In this document: positions 18,199 to 31,503 of the stretch, in pieces | How the letters are laid out: each line of letters begins with the position of its first letter | How positions within the stretch are numbered: the stretch's first letter is position 1 | Source: Burkholderiales bacterium | Lineage (GTDB): Bacteria; Pseudomonadota; Gammaproteobacteria; Burkholderiales; Burkholderiaceae_C | Direction: 5' to 3' | DNA: 64,000 nt | NCBI GenBank assembly: GCA_016223165.1 | Contig: JACRPO010000003.1 | Coordinates: forward strand, 372,001-436,000 | Position numbers and translations under genes: made by a program | Notes under the pieces: generated by a model | Database searches by the model: none | Told to the model about the DNA's origin: nothing | What the model saw: the letters and a program-made list of their open reading frames with translations, nothing else

Positions 18199-19158
18199 AT
18201 GGCTTCGCCTCAGCAATCCTCGTCGAGCGACACCGACCCGCAGCCGGAGCCGCAGCCGCCGGCGCCGGTAGTCCGGCCACGGCGCCGAGGCTTGCCGGCG
18301 GTGGTCCGCTACGGGTTCGGCGCGCTGCTGGCCGCCGCCGCGCTCTCGGGTTGCGCCCTGCTCGACAGCAAGCAGCGCGAGTGGGTCTTCCAGCCGAGCG
18401 CGCGCACCTGGAGCGCCGGCCTCGCCGCCGCCGAGGGCATGGAGGACGTCTGGATCCGCTTCGACTCGCGCATCAGCGGCGAGCGCGCCAAGCTGCATGC
18501 GCTGTGGCTGCCGCAGGCGCGTGCCGATGCGCCGACGGTCCTGTACCTGCACGGCGCGCGCTGGGACGTGCGCGGCAGCGCGCCGCGCATGCGCCGCCTG
18601 CACGAGCTCGGCTTCGCCGTGTTGGGTGTCGACTACCGCGGCTTCGGCCGCAGCGCCGGCGGCGAACTGCCGAGCGAGGAGATGGCCTACGAGGATGCGC
18701 GTGCCGCCTGGGACTGGCTGAAGCGCGAGGGCGCACCGCAGGCGCGCCGCTTCGTCTTCGGCCACTCGTTGGGCGGCGCCATTGCCGTCGACCTGGCCGC
18801 GCAGGTCGACGATCTCTCCGGCCTCATGGTCGAGGGTTCGTTCACCTCGCTGCGCGACCTGCTGGCCACCTTCAAGTGGGGCTGGCTGCCGGTGGGGCCG
18901 CTGCTCACGCAGCGCTTCGAGGCGGCCGCGCGCATGCCGCGCGTGCGCGCCCCGGTGCTCGTGGTGCACGGCAGCGAAGACCGCCTCGTGCCGCCGGAGA
19001 TCGGCCGTGCGCTCTACGAGACCGCACGCGAGCCCAAGCGCTTCCTGCTCGTCGAGGGCGGCTCGCACCACAGCACCAACTGGGTCGGGCTGGAGCAGTA
19101 CCGCGCTGCGGTGCGCGAGATGTTCGGCGTTGAAGCGGGCAGTCGCGCTGGCGAATGA
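18199..19158 (+). CDS. lipoprotein alpha/beta hydrolase
   Basis: A 319-residue protein. After a Pro/Gln-rich cytoplasmic-looking start comes a hydrophobic helix with the lipobox LSGCALLD. The remainder is an alpha/beta hydrolase: an oxyanion segment at VLYLHGARWD, nucleophile Ser in FGHSLGGA, Asp in HGSEDRLVPP and His in EGGSHHSTNW. This is the layout of membrane-anchored BEM46/YfhR-type hydrolases. It likely faces the periplasm. The substrate is unknown. Confidence 0.87.
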   Translation: MASPQQSSSSDTDPQPEPQPPAPVVRPRRRGLPAVVRYGFGALLAAAALSGCALLDSKQREWVFQPSARTWSAGLAAAEGMEDVWIRFDSRISGERAKLHALWLPQARADAPTVLYLHGARWDVRGSAPRMRRLHELGFAVLGVDYRGFGRSAGGELPSEEMAYEDARAAWDWLKREGAPQARRFVFGHSLGGAIAVDLAAQVDDLSGLMVEGSFTSLRDLLATFKWGWLPVGPLLTQRFEAAARMPRVRAPVLVVHGSEDRLVPPEIGRALYETAREPKRFLLVEGGSHHSTNWVGLEQYRAAVREMFGVEAGSRAGE

Positions 19159-19233
19159 CGCGCACCGCGTGCAGGTGATCCCCGCACGCGGCCCGGGCAA
19201 CGTCGGGGCCGGCTCGACGGCCCCCGGTTGCGA

Positions 19234-19677
19234 CTACTTCTTGCCCTTCAGCACGTAGGCGGCAGTGCCTTCGTCCCACTGGTGGGTGCGCATGAAAGCC
19301 GCGGTCTCCTTCTGCACCTCGACGCGGCTGAGCTGGGACAGGTCACGCGTCTTGGCGCCCAGAGGCTCCCATTGCGCGCCGGCTTCGTTCCACTTGTTCG
19401 CGCGCAGGAACGCATCGCGCTCCGCCTTGACCTTCTCGCGCGGCGTGACACCCTCGGGCAACTTCGCGCTCGACTTCGCGCCCGACTTCAACAGCCAGTC
19501 ACCGGCTGCCTCGTCCCAGCGATGCGTCTTCATGAAGGCGACACACTCATCGCGCACTTCGGCGCGAGTGCGCGGGCATGACACGTCTGCCCCTGCCGCC
19601 TGGGATTGCGCAACTCCAACCACCGCCATCGCCAGGGCACCGACCATGCCGCCGCGCAACCACTTGTTCTTGCTCAT
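19234..19677 (-). CDS. small secreted protein made of three tandem repeats
   Basis: A 147-residue protein with a clean signal peptide (MSKNKWLRGG...QSQAAGA). The mature part is built from three copies of a 40-45 residue unit: TRAEVRDECVAFMKTHRWDE, PREKVKAERDAFLRANKWNE and SRVEVQKETAAFMRTHQWDE. Each has the pattern R-x-x-V-x-x-E-x-x-A-F-[ML]-[KR]-[AT]-[NH]-[KRQ]-W-[DN]-E. It resembles the Burkholderiales habit of DUF4148-like periplasmic repeat proteins but I do not identify it as that family. It is a solitary gene and its function is unknown. Confidence 0.85.
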   Translation of the reverse strand: MSKNKWLRGGMVGALAMAVVGVAQSQAAGADVSCPRTRAEVRDECVAFMKTHRWDEAAGDWLLKSGAKSSAKLPEGVTPREKVKAERDAFLRANKWNEAGAQWEPLGAKTRDLSQLSRVEVQKETAAFMRTHQWDEGTAAYVLKGKK

Positions 19678-19901
19678 GCTCTGTTCCTTACTCTGATGCA
19701 GGACCTTCTGCAGGTTGGAATCTAGAAGGCGATGCCCGGTGCATGTTGACGACGCTCAATCGTCCGAGCCATATTGCGGCCGACCGTGGCGCAGGAGCCA
19801 TCCCGGCGTGCACTGAACTCGTGCGACGCGCGCGGCCAAGGCTGCTCGTTGACCACCCCAGCGCCGCGGTCAGGCGCGACGTGAAGGCTCGCACCACAGG
19901 C

Positions 19902-20408
19902 TCAGCGCATCGACGGCACCGCCCACGCGAGCCGCGACCAGGTGCGTCGCCACCCCAGCACCCAGCGCTCCACCTGCGAGCTGCGCGGCGTGCCGTTCAG
20001 TGCCCACTGCACGAAGTGCTCGCAGTTGTTGGTCCAGAAGCGGTAGCGGTCCTCGCCCAGGCGCGTGCGGGCGCGCGACACGGCGGCGGTGCCGGCAAAG
20101 GCCGGCGCGGCATGGGGTTGCGCCTGCACGCCGCGGCCGCGCGCGAAGCGGGCGAGGCTTACCTCCTCGACCGGCCCGCGCCTGAACAGGCGGTTGAAGC
20201 CGGCGTAGTGGATGACGCGACCCTCACCCGCGTAGAGGCCGTGGTGCTGATAGCCGCGTCGCGGCGAGACGAGGTGCGTCCCCGGCGCCCAGTCCGCCGC
20301 GGCGCCGGCAGCGCCCGGGGCGTCCGCCTCGCCTGCACGGGCCTGTGCGTCCGCCGGTCCTTCCGCCGGTCCTTCCGCCGGTGCTTCCGCCTGTTCGCTC
20401 GCTTGCAC
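19902..20408 (-). CDS. LRAT-domain (NlpC/P60-superfamily) protein
   Basis: Encodes 168 residues from a GTG at 20408, chosen because GAGGGG lies six bases upstream; a GTG at 20471 lacks one. After an Ala/Glu/Gly-rich N-terminal repeat (AEGPAEGPA), residues 44-140 carry the LRAT fold: GTHLVSPRRGYQHHGLYAGEG with His55/56, HYAG with His68, and the nucleophile Cys129 in TNNCEHFVQW. Relatives are thiol acyltransferases or phospholipases of the H-REV107 type. No signal peptide is visible, so it appears cytoplasmic. It is divergent from the response regulator gene. Confidence 0.85.
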   Translation of the reverse strand: MQASEQAEAPAEGPAEGPADAQARAGEADAPGAAGAAADWAPGTHLVSPRRGYQHHGLYAGEGRVIHYAGFNRLFRRGPVEEVSLARFARGRGVQAQPHAAPAFAGTAAVSRARTRLGEDRYRFWTNNCEHFVQWALNGTPRSSQVERWVLGWRRTWSRLAWAVPSMR

Positions 20409-20605
20409 GGTGTTCCCCTCGATGCGCCGCCTCTGTGGGCCCGTCCGTCCGGGCCTGTCCGCGAGACGCACTTTCGCTGCCGCGCGTCGCGCGCTCGTTG
20501 CGCTGGGGTCGCGAATCCATCACAAGTGAAACCGCCGCCGCGTCCGTTTCAAACGCAATCCGGCGGCTCGGCCCTGAAACCCGCCGGTCGCGCGGGCGAG
20601 CCAGC

Positions 20606-21082
20606 ATGCGGGCCTATGCAAGCAGGTCAGCCATGACGGCCGCGCCCTCCCCGGTCCATGCGGCGCCGCCGTCCGGCGAGGACCCGGCAGGCCCGAGCGG
20701 CGCGCCGGGCGTGGCCGCGCATGTGCTGCTCGTCGACGCCGACCCGCTGCTCGCCCGCCTCATCGAGGAGTGGCTGGCCCCCGAGGGCTTGGCCGTGCAC
20801 ACACCGCCGCCCCCGGCGGGCGGGGCGCCGCAGCCGCCACGCAGCGGCTGCAGCCTCGTCATCGTCGACCTGCCGTACCCGCGCCGCTGCGGCGTAGACT
20901 CGATTCGCGAGATCGCTTCGCGCCACCCTGGAATTCCGATCATCGCCCTCTCGCCCACCGTGTTCGCCAGCGTCGATTCGTGCGGCACCGTCTCGCGCGC
21001 GCTCGGTGTCGACTGCGTGCTCGCCAAGCCGACCTCGCGCGAACGGCTGCTCGACGCCGTGCGCCGCTTCGTGCCCGCCTGA
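20606..21082 (+). CDS. stand-alone response regulator receiver protein
   Basis: Up to 158 residues; ATG 20633 (149 residues) is an alternative start. A single receiver domain follows a 35-residue Pro/Ala-rich tail. Key features are the acidic pair in VLLVDADPLL, the phosphoacceptor Asp in LVIVDLPYPRR, Ser/Thr in ALSPTVF and Lys in LAKPTSRE. There is no output domain. It lies 69 bp before the multi-PAS hybrid kinase, so a shared phosphorelay is likely. Confidence 0.85.
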   Translation: MRAYASRSAMTAAPSPVHAAPPSGEDPAGPSGAPGVAAHVLLVDADPLLARLIEEWLAPEGLAVHTPPPPAGGAPQPPRSGCSLVIVDLPYPRRCGVDSIREIASRHPGIPIIALSPTVFASVDSCGTVSRALGVDCVLAKPTSRERLLDAVRRFVPA

Positions 21083-21151
21083 GAGCCTGTCGCGAGTCCT
21101 TCGCAGCGGGCCGCTCGTCACGCCGGAAGATCTCCCGACCCCGGAGAGCCC

Positions 21152-25864
<4,713 letters not shown>

Positions 25865-25892
25865 TCCTCTCGAGAGGGCCCGCCGGCGCGCC

Positions 25893-26564
25893 TCACATCC
25901 GCCAGGAGAAACGCAGCTGCACGAAGTCCTCGCCCGGGTTGGGGTGCCGGATGCCGGCGTTGGAGAAATGCTGGATGCGCAGCATCAGCTCCTGCGATCC
26001 GTCGCGGCCGACGGGCCAGCCGAGCGCGATGTGGTCGCCGAAGTTGAACGTCGTGCTGAAGCGCTTGTCGCGGCTGCGGTAGATCGGCAGCAGCGCGTTG
26101 GCGCCGATGCCGCCCTCGAGGAACCAGCCGCGCCCTTTGCCACCCGGATGCCAGCGCAGCACGGGCGTCATGCCGATCTGCGTCACCCACGCCGAGCTGC
26201 GCGCGCCGTCGTCGAGTTCGCTGTTCCAGCGGCCGAACGAGGCTTCCCAATAGCCCGTCAAGACGCCACCCCAGAGCGGCCGCTGCCAGTGCCAATGCCA
26301 GGTGGCACCAACCACCAGCGCCTGCGCATCACGCGCCGCGCCGGCCTGCGCGAACACCTGGTCGGCGTGCCAGGCCGCGGGCACCCTCCCGCGCGCATGC
26401 ACCTGTGCCGGCGCCGGCACGGGCGCCGGACCGGCGTGGGCGGCCAGGCCGCAGAGGGCCGCCGCGGCGAACGCGGCCGCGCGCAACCGAAGCCGAAGCC
26501 GAAGCCGAAGCCGGAGTGCGCGCAACGCAACGGCAATGAGGGGGCGGTCGAGACGGCGAACCAT
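25893..26564 (-). CDS. pagL: lipid A 3-O-deacylase, PagL-like
   Basis: Encodes 223 residues from ATG 26564; the longer frame to 26702 is unlikely. PagL is an outer-membrane beta-barrel that removes the 3-linked acyl chain from lipid A. The C-terminal signature is visible: the catalytic pair His199 and Ser201 in RIQHFSNAGI, followed by HPNPGEDFVQLRFSWRM with a terminal aromatic residue as expected for barrel insertion. ATWHWHWQ, WEASFGRW and GIGANALLP are typical strands. The signal peptide is odd: six Leu-Arg dipeptides precede the hydrophobic core, encoded by a 6-bp repeat. It is convergent with the kinase gene. Confidence 0.88.
   Translation of the reverse strand: MVRRLDRPLIAVALRALRLRLRLRLRLRAAAFAAAALCGLAAHAGPAPVPAPAQVHARGRVPAAWHADQVFAQAGAARDAQALVVGATWHWHWQRPLWGGVLTGYWEASFGRWNSELDDGARSSAWVTQIGMTPVLRWHPGGKGRGWFLEGGIGANALLPIYRSRDKRFSTTFNFGDHIALGWPVGRDGSQELMLRIQHFSNAGIRHPNPGEDFVQLRFSWRM
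26487..26516. repeat. hexanucleotide CCGAAG array in the pagL signal peptide
   Basis: Four perfect CCGAAG units and one CCGGAG, read on the minus strand as alternating Leu-Arg. Variation in copy number would lengthen or shorten the signal peptide n-region in steps of two residues. Confidence 0.85.
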
Positions 26565-26741
26565 GTCGAAGCTCTGAACCTGCGGCCAGCCGGCGGCCGG
26601 CTGCACGGAGGCATTGCACGGCCGGCCGGTTACACGGCGATATCGCTTCGGCCCTCTCCGGATTTCGCCTGCAACGAAGCAAACGCGCCGACGCAGGTGC
26701 ACGCCGCGGGTGATGAACCCGCAACGCGCGCAGCGACCGGA

Positions 26742-27194
26742 TCAGGTCCTCAGTTCGACGAGCAGGCGGTTCTCGACCCACACGACGCCGTCGACCGCGC
26801 GCGCCAATGCGGTGGCGCGCTCGAGCGACTGGACATCGGGCGCGGAGCCGGCGAGCACGACGCGGCCGTTGCGGGTCTCGACCCTGATCCTCGTCATCCT
26901 GAGCTCCTCATCGGCGGCGATCGCGTCACTGACCTTCGAGGTGATGGCGACATCGCTTGCGGCCGCGACGGCCCGGTCGGCCGCCCTGTCTGCCGCACTC
27001 TCTGCCGCACCTCCGGCCACCGCGCCGCGCGCGTGCTCGGCGGCACGCGTGGCCGCTTCGGCGGCGGCCCTCGCGTCGGCCACGGCTTCGTCGAGCTTCG
27101 TGCCGCCCGCGTCGCGCGGGCTGCAGGCCGGGCTCGCGAGCGCCGCGAACACGACACCGAGCGTGGCGGCGAGCCGATGCGGGGAGCGGGTCAT
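26742..27194 (-). CDS. BON-domain lipoprotein
   Basis: A 150-residue protein; GGAGAGGA just upstream supports ATG 27194. The signal peptide ends ALASPACSPRD, a weak lipobox. An Ala-rich helical linker (EAVADARAAAEAATRAAEHA) leads to one BON domain (SDVAITSKVSDAIAADEELRMTRIRVETRNG in part, then VVLAGSAPDVQSLERA and VENRLLV). BON proteins such as OsmY bind membranes or phospholipids and respond to osmotic or envelope stress. Gene order with pagL (both minus strand, 177 bp apart) suggests an envelope theme. Confidence 0.87.
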   Translation of the reverse strand: MTRSPHRLAATLGVVFAALASPACSPRDAGGTKLDEAVADARAAAEAATRAAEHARGAVAGGAAESAADRAADRAVAAASDVAITSKVSDAIAADEELRMTRIRVETRNGRVVLAGSAPDVQSLERATALARAVDGVVWVENRLLVELRT

Positions 27195-27314
27195 GGCGGT
27201 CCTCTCCGTCGTTGCGCGCCGCAAGTCGGCACGCCCGGAAGATAGACAACGCCTTGCCGGCAGCGCGTCGGCACGGCGCCCGTCGTCGTGTCGGACAGCG
27301 CCGACAGGTGGGGA

Positions 27315-27354
27315 GCGAGCAGGGCGAGGGAACAGGGCGAGCGAACAGGGCGAG
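27315..27354. repeat. 13-bp tandem repeat upstream of the BON gene
   Basis: Two copies of a 13-bp unit (GGAACAGGGCGAG / CGAACAGGGCGAG) follow a degenerate third one. The array lies in the 284-bp gap between the BON gene and the DUF2855 gene, about 120 bp upstream of the BON start. Confidence 0.65.
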
Positions 27355-27478
27355 CATGCGCGCGATCCTTCGATCACCGCTCATCGCGCCGACTCGTCGC
27401 GCCCGCTCATCACTCCGACAGGGCCGCAGCCGTGCACTCGCCGGCATCGCGAGGTGCCGGCGCCGCCGGCAGCGGCGG

Positions 27479-28579
27479 CTACGCGGCCGCGAAGCGGTGC
27501 ACGAGCCCCTCGTCCGGCGCGACGTCGCCGGCGGCGAGCCGCGCCCAGCTCTCGAGCACGGCGTCGGCGCCGACTCGCGTGCGCGCCGTCACCAGCGCGC
27601 GCGAGGCCGGGTAGAACGCGCGCAGGTCGCGCTGCATCGCCGCGCCGAGCTCGGGCGCTTCCTTCAGGCGCGCCGGCGCATAGGTCGGCAGGAAGAAGAA
27701 CGCGGGCTTCGGCCCCGGCAGCGCGGTCTTCGGCGGCTGCACGCCGCCGGCCTTGTCGCCCCAGTCGGTGGCGCCGATCAGGATGCTGCGCGCGAGCGTC
27801 GCCCCGAGTGTGCGATGCACCGCGGCGTTGGTCTCGTCGCGGCCGAGGAAGTCGACGTAGGTCACCGGCGCGGGCAGGCCCGGCGACGCCAGCGCCTCGA
27901 CGGCTTCGTAGCGCAGCACGCGCTCGAAGAGGCCGGTGCCGCGCACGTAGGCCTCGTTGCGCGGCGACGTCAGCGCCACCGGCACCGGCCCGCCGAGTGC
28001 GCGCAGCTGGTGCGCCAGCGCGAGCGCCGTCTTCGCCGATGCGCTCGACAACACCACCGCGCGCGGCGCGCCGCGGAGCACGTCGTCGGCCGCCCACCAG
28101 CCGGTGGCGTAGAGCGGGCGGAAGAGCGTCTGCTCCGCCTCGAAATCGGCGTCGTACCCCGGGTCCGCGGCGACGTCGACGTATTGGTTGTAGACGGCCG
28201 CCTTGGCGCTGCGGTGCGCCGCGCCGTCGACGAAGCCGCGCGGGCCCACCTTCACCGGCGTCACGTCGAGCCTCTCGCCGACCGGGTAGAAGCCGAAGTA
28301 ACGCGAGCCGACCGCGACACCTTCGGCGTGCGATTCCGTGACGGTCGCGAAACCCCAGCATGGCGGCCGCCCCCAGCCCTCGGGGCCCGGAAAGAACCGC
28401 CAGTAGCCGAGCCCGCTGTCGCCCATCGCCGCGTAGGTGATGTTGTTGGCCGTGAGCGCGAAGAGATCGATCCTCAGGCGGGCGTCGCCGGCGGCCAGCG
28501 GCGGCGGCGCCCGATCGACGACGCGGATCTCGCGCAGGTCCTGCTTGCTGACGTGCAACTCGCGCATGCTCTCGCTCAT
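27479..28579 (-). CDS. DUF2855 family protein
   Basis: A 366-residue protein recognisable as DUF2855 by its N-terminal LRIDLFALTANNITYAAMG, GYWRFFPGPEGWGRPPCWG and the Rossmann-like middle part AVVLSSASAKTALALAHQL. The family looks like a zinc-free relative of medium-chain dehydrogenases/quinone oxidoreductases, but no activity is established. ATG 28579 is used; ATG 28567 is possible. No operon partners are close. Confidence 0.82.
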   Translation of the reverse strand: MSESMRELHVSKQDLREIRVVDRAPPPLAAGDARLRIDLFALTANNITYAAMGDSGLGYWRFFPGPEGWGRPPCWGFATVTESHAEGVAVGSRYFGFYPVGERLDVTPVKVGPRGFVDGAAHRSAKAAVYNQYVDVAADPGYDADFEAEQTLFRPLYATGWWAADDVLRGAPRAVVLSSASAKTALALAHQLRALGGPVPVALTSPRNEAYVRGTGLFERVLRYEAVEALASPGLPAPVTYVDFLGRDETNAAVHRTLGATLARSILIGATDWGDKAGGVQPPKTALPGPKPAFFFLPTYAPARLKEAPELGAAMQRDLRAFYPASRALVTARTRVGADAVLESWARLAAGDVAPDEGLVHRFAAA

Positions 28580-28812
28580 CGGTGTGCCCCGGGTCCGCTC
28601 ATGGGTGGCCGCGAGTATGCGGCTGCGGCCGTGGCCGCATCGTCGCTCAGGCGACGCGGCGAGCCGGCGCCCGCGTTTGAAGCGGGCACCCCTTCATCGT
28701 TCACCCGGTTCGCCAGGCGCGGTCACGCTCGTACCAACGCTCGCTCCAACGGAGGCTCGGCATCGTGCAGGCGTGGCCCGCTTCGGGGCCATGCCAACCC
28801 AAGGACGTGACC

Positions 28813-29247
28813 ATGACCGACCATCCTCAATCCACGCAAACCCGGCCCGTCAACGGCTTCATTCACCGGCGCAACGCCCTGCTGCTCGCTGCGGGCGCGG
28901 TGTTGACGGCCACCGCAGGCGCGCAGGCCAGCCCGCTCGACGGCCGCCGCTTCGAAGGCGTCTTCCTCCAACGCGGCAAGACGAGCGGCGACGCGGACAC
29001 GCTGCTCTTCCAGGGCGGGCGCTTCCGCTCGACGGCTTGCGATCGCTACGGCTACTCCGACGCGCCCTACCGCGTCGTCGCGGCCGGCGACGCCGTGACC
29101 TTCGAGGCCGAGACCGAGAGCCCCAAGTACGGCAAGCTGGTGTGGCGCGGCGTCGTCCGCGGCGACTACCTGAACGCCACGGCCACGATGGTGCGCGACG
29201 GCAAGGCCGGGACCGAGAACTGGGTCGTGGCCGCGGCGCCGCGTTGA
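28813..29247 (+). CDS. small secreted protein of unknown function
   Basis: A 144-residue protein; AAGGA at 28801-28805 supports ATG 28813 over the GTG at 28765. A twin-arginine-like leader, HRRNALLLAAGAVLTATAGAQA, suggests export. The mature ~100 residues form a probable beta-rich domain (FEGVFLQRGKTSGDADTLLF, FRSTACDRYGYSDAPYRV, LVWRGVVRGDYLNATATMV). I do not recognise the family. A single Cys is present in TACDRYGY. Confidence 0.75.
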   Translation: MTDHPQSTQTRPVNGFIHRRNALLLAAGAVLTATAGAQASPLDGRRFEGVFLQRGKTSGDADTLLFQGGRFRSTACDRYGYSDAPYRVVAAGDAVTFEAETESPKYGKLVWRGVVRGDYLNATATMVRDGKAGTENWVVAAAPR

Positions 29248-29279
29248 CGCGCTCGACGCCGCCCTGCACCGTGGCTGTT

Positions 29280-30590
29280 TCAGCGCGGGCGGGCGGCGGG
29301 CGGGCCACCTGTGCCCATCGTCGCCGCGGTGGGCATCGTGGTCCGCGCACCGCGGTCGAGGTGGCCGGCAAGGTGAAGCGCGATCTCGCGCACGTCGTCC
29401 TCGGCGCCATGGATGAAGCTGGACTTGCGCCGGCGCAGGAACGGCAGGCCGAGCACGTACAGGCCGGGCGCGTCGACCACGCCGCGGTCGTGGCGAAGCT
29501 CGCCGCGGCGATCGAACACCGGGGCATCGAGCCAGGCGAAGTCCGGGCGGTACCCGGTGGCCCAGACGATCGTACGCACCGCGCGCCCGAGCTCGACGTC
29601 CATGCGGGGCGCGGCTGGGACGGCGGTGGGCGCGAACCGCTGCACCGCACCCACCTTGCCGTCCAGGCCCCGTTCGCTCGCCCAGGTGTCGAAGGCGTCG
29701 AGCATGCGGTTCATCTTCAGGTCGGCCAGCGCGCACACGTTGCGCAGCGAGCCCGAGAACAGCGCCTTCGTGCCGCGCAGGCCCGCCAGGCGGCCGCAGA
29801 GCTCGACCCCATCTTGCTGGACGACGTTGAGGTCCAGCGTCGCCCGCCCTTCGCCGTTCTTGCTGCCAACCAGTTGCGGCGAAGGCAGGCGGCGCGCGCG
29901 TTGCGGGTCGTCCATCGCCTCGATGCGCTGGTCGAGCACCCCGCTCGCGAGCAGCCACCACTGCACGTCGCGGCCGCGGTAGAGCCTGGGCATGCGCACG
30001 TGCTCGCCGCTGGCCAGCCAGACGCGGCGGCCGCTGCGCCCGATCTCCTGCGCCAGCTGCAGGCCGGTGGCGGACGCGCCGACGACGAGCACGCCGCCGG
30101 GGTCGAGGTCCGAGGGGCGGCGGTAGGTCTGCGCCGTCCACTGGGCGACCGACGCGGGCACCTCGTCGGCCAGCCGCGGCACAAGGGGGCGGCTGCAGGC
30201 GCCGCTCGCCAGCACGACGGCGCGGCAAGACCAGTCGCCCGCGTCGGTGCGGACGAGCCAGCCCTCGCCCGCGGGCGCGGCGCTTAGCACCGTCGTGCGC
30301 GTGCGCACCGGCGCGTGCACGCGCCCGGCATAGCGCGCGATGAAGCCGGCAACGTCGGCCGCGCCCATGTAGCCGTCGGGCTCCTCGCCGTCGTAGGCCT
30401 GGCCCGGAAGGCGGCACATCCAGTTGGGCGTGAGCAGCCGCAGCGTCGGCCAGCGCTCGGTGCGCCAGGCGTTCGCGACCTCGCCGCGCTCGATCACCAC
30501 GTGGTCGATCGAACGCTGCGACAGCGCCTGGCTCATCGCCAGCCCGCTGTGCCCCGCACCGATGACGACGACGTCCGTTCGAGCTCTCAC
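29280..30590 (-). CDS. FAD-dependent NAD(P)-binding flavoprotein (CzcO/flavin monooxygenase-like)
   Basis: Encodes 436 residues from a GTG at 30590 that overlaps the stop of the upstream OsmC-like gene (GTGA). It has two dinucleotide folds: FAD-binding VVVIGAGHSGLAMSQAL at the N-terminus and NAD(P)-binding VLVVGASATGLQLAQEIG in the middle, with the linking motif TIVWATGYRPDFAWL. This is the class B flavin-monooxygenase/thioredoxin-reductase-like architecture of COG2072. The substrate is unknown. Coupling to the OsmC-like gene hints at oxidative or electrophile detoxification. The same frame is open further upstream but crosses the OsmC gene antiphase and is not protein-like. Confidence 0.86.
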   Translation of the reverse strand: MRARTDVVVIGAGHSGLAMSQALSQRSIDHVVIERGEVANAWRTERWPTLRLLTPNWMCRLPGQAYDGEEPDGYMGAADVAGFIARYAGRVHAPVRTRTTVLSAAPAGEGWLVRTDAGDWSCRAVVLASGACSRPLVPRLADEVPASVAQWTAQTYRRPSDLDPGGVLVVGASATGLQLAQEIGRSGRRVWLASGEHVRMPRLYRGRDVQWWLLASGVLDQRIEAMDDPQRARRLPSPQLVGSKNGEGRATLDLNVVQQDGVELCGRLAGLRGTKALFSGSLRNVCALADLKMNRMLDAFDTWASERGLDGKVGAVQRFAPTAVPAAPRMDVELGRAVRTIVWATGYRPDFAWLDAPVFDRRGELRHDRGVVDAPGLYVLGLPFLRRRKSSFIHGAEDDVREIALHLAGHLDRGARTTMPTAATMGTGGPPAARPR

Positions 30591-31180
30591 GCCTTGCTTC
30601 CGGACTTGGACGCCTTGCTCGTGGTCACGGTGACGTCGGTCGGGTTGGCGACGATGTCGAACACGGCCGAGCGCTTCTGCGATTGCGCCACGAGCGCCGC
30701 GATCTGCTCGGGCGTGGCGTCGGCGTCGATCTCGTAGTGCACCTTGATGCCGTCGAAGCCGTTGCGCACGTCGGCGTCGATGCCGAGGACGCCCTGCAGG
30801 TCCATGCCGGCCTCGAGCGACGCGCGCACGGAGCGCAGCTGGATGTTGCGGTACTGCGCCACCGAAGCGATGCCCGCCGAGAGGCAGCCGGCGAGGCCGA
30901 CGAGCACGTACTCCACCGGCGTGGCGCCGTTGTCCGTGGCGGCGAAGATCTCCGGGTGGTCGGCGTCGAACGTGAAGGTGCTGCGATGACGCTGCTCGCT
31001 GCCCAGGCCGAAGAAGCCGTCCACGGTGGCGCGGCTGTGCGTGCCCTTGACCCACTCGCTGGTGGCGCGCCACCTGAAGCGGGCGCCCTCCGGGGCTTCG
31101 GCGAGGGCCGCCTTGGCCTCGAGCAGGGCTTGGACGTTGACGCCGTTGTCGGCGCTGTGGGGCTGCGTGGTCTTCGACAT
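30587..31180 (-). CDS. OsmC-family protein lacking the second cysteine
   Basis: A 197-residue OsmC/YhfA-type protein; AGGAG eight bases upstream fixes ATG 31180. Core motifs are [20 protein letters not shown] with Cys99 and [15 protein letters not shown]. The position that normally holds the second Cys is Ser in [13 protein letters not shown], so a classic Ohr/OsmC thiol-peroxidase cycle is doubtful. It is translationally linked to the flavoprotein gene downstream. Function could be thiol-dependent hydrolysis or ligand binding. Confidence 0.85.
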   Translation of the reverse strand: MSKTTQPHSADNGVNVQALLEAKAALAEAPEGARFRWRATSEWVKGTHSRATVDGFFGLGSEQRHRSTFTFDADHPEIFAATDNGATPVEYVLVGLAGCLSAGIASVAQYRNIQLRSVRASLEAGMDLQGVLGIDADVRNGFDGIKVHYEIDADATPEQIAALVAQSQKRSAVFDIVANPTDVTVTTSKASKSGSKA

Positions 31181-31503
31181 GGCAAAGGCTCCTGTGGTTG
31201 GGTCGATGCACGGCTCGATCACCGGGCGGGAGCCACTGTGCCGGCCCACCGTTGGAACCAGCGTTGAATCGACGTTGCGCACCGCGCAAGTCCGAAGCGG
31301 CCCGCGAGCGAGGCGCTGCGCGCATCGCCCGCATCGCCCGCAAGGGGGTGCCGCGGGCTCATCTCACCGAACGAAGCGGCGCGTTGACGCCGCCAAGGCC
31401 CGGGAAGGATCATGAATTTCGCCGTCACGCGCGGCGATCTCCCGTCGAGGCCGGGCAGGCGAGTCCTTCCGGTCAACGCCACTTCCGACACTTCCAACGA
31501 AGG
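31181..31503. other. divergent intergenic region, no gene seen
   Basis: About 320 bp between the OsmC-like gene and the prepilin-like gene. It must hold both promoters, but I see no convincing -35/-10 pair. A GCATCGCCC direct duplication at about 31320-31340 is the only repeat. Confidence 0.4.

Noticed and set aside
29280..31343. A single 687-residue flavoprotein
   Set aside because: The first 250 codons overlap the OsmC-like gene out of frame and are not protein-like; a GTG at 30590 is the natural start.
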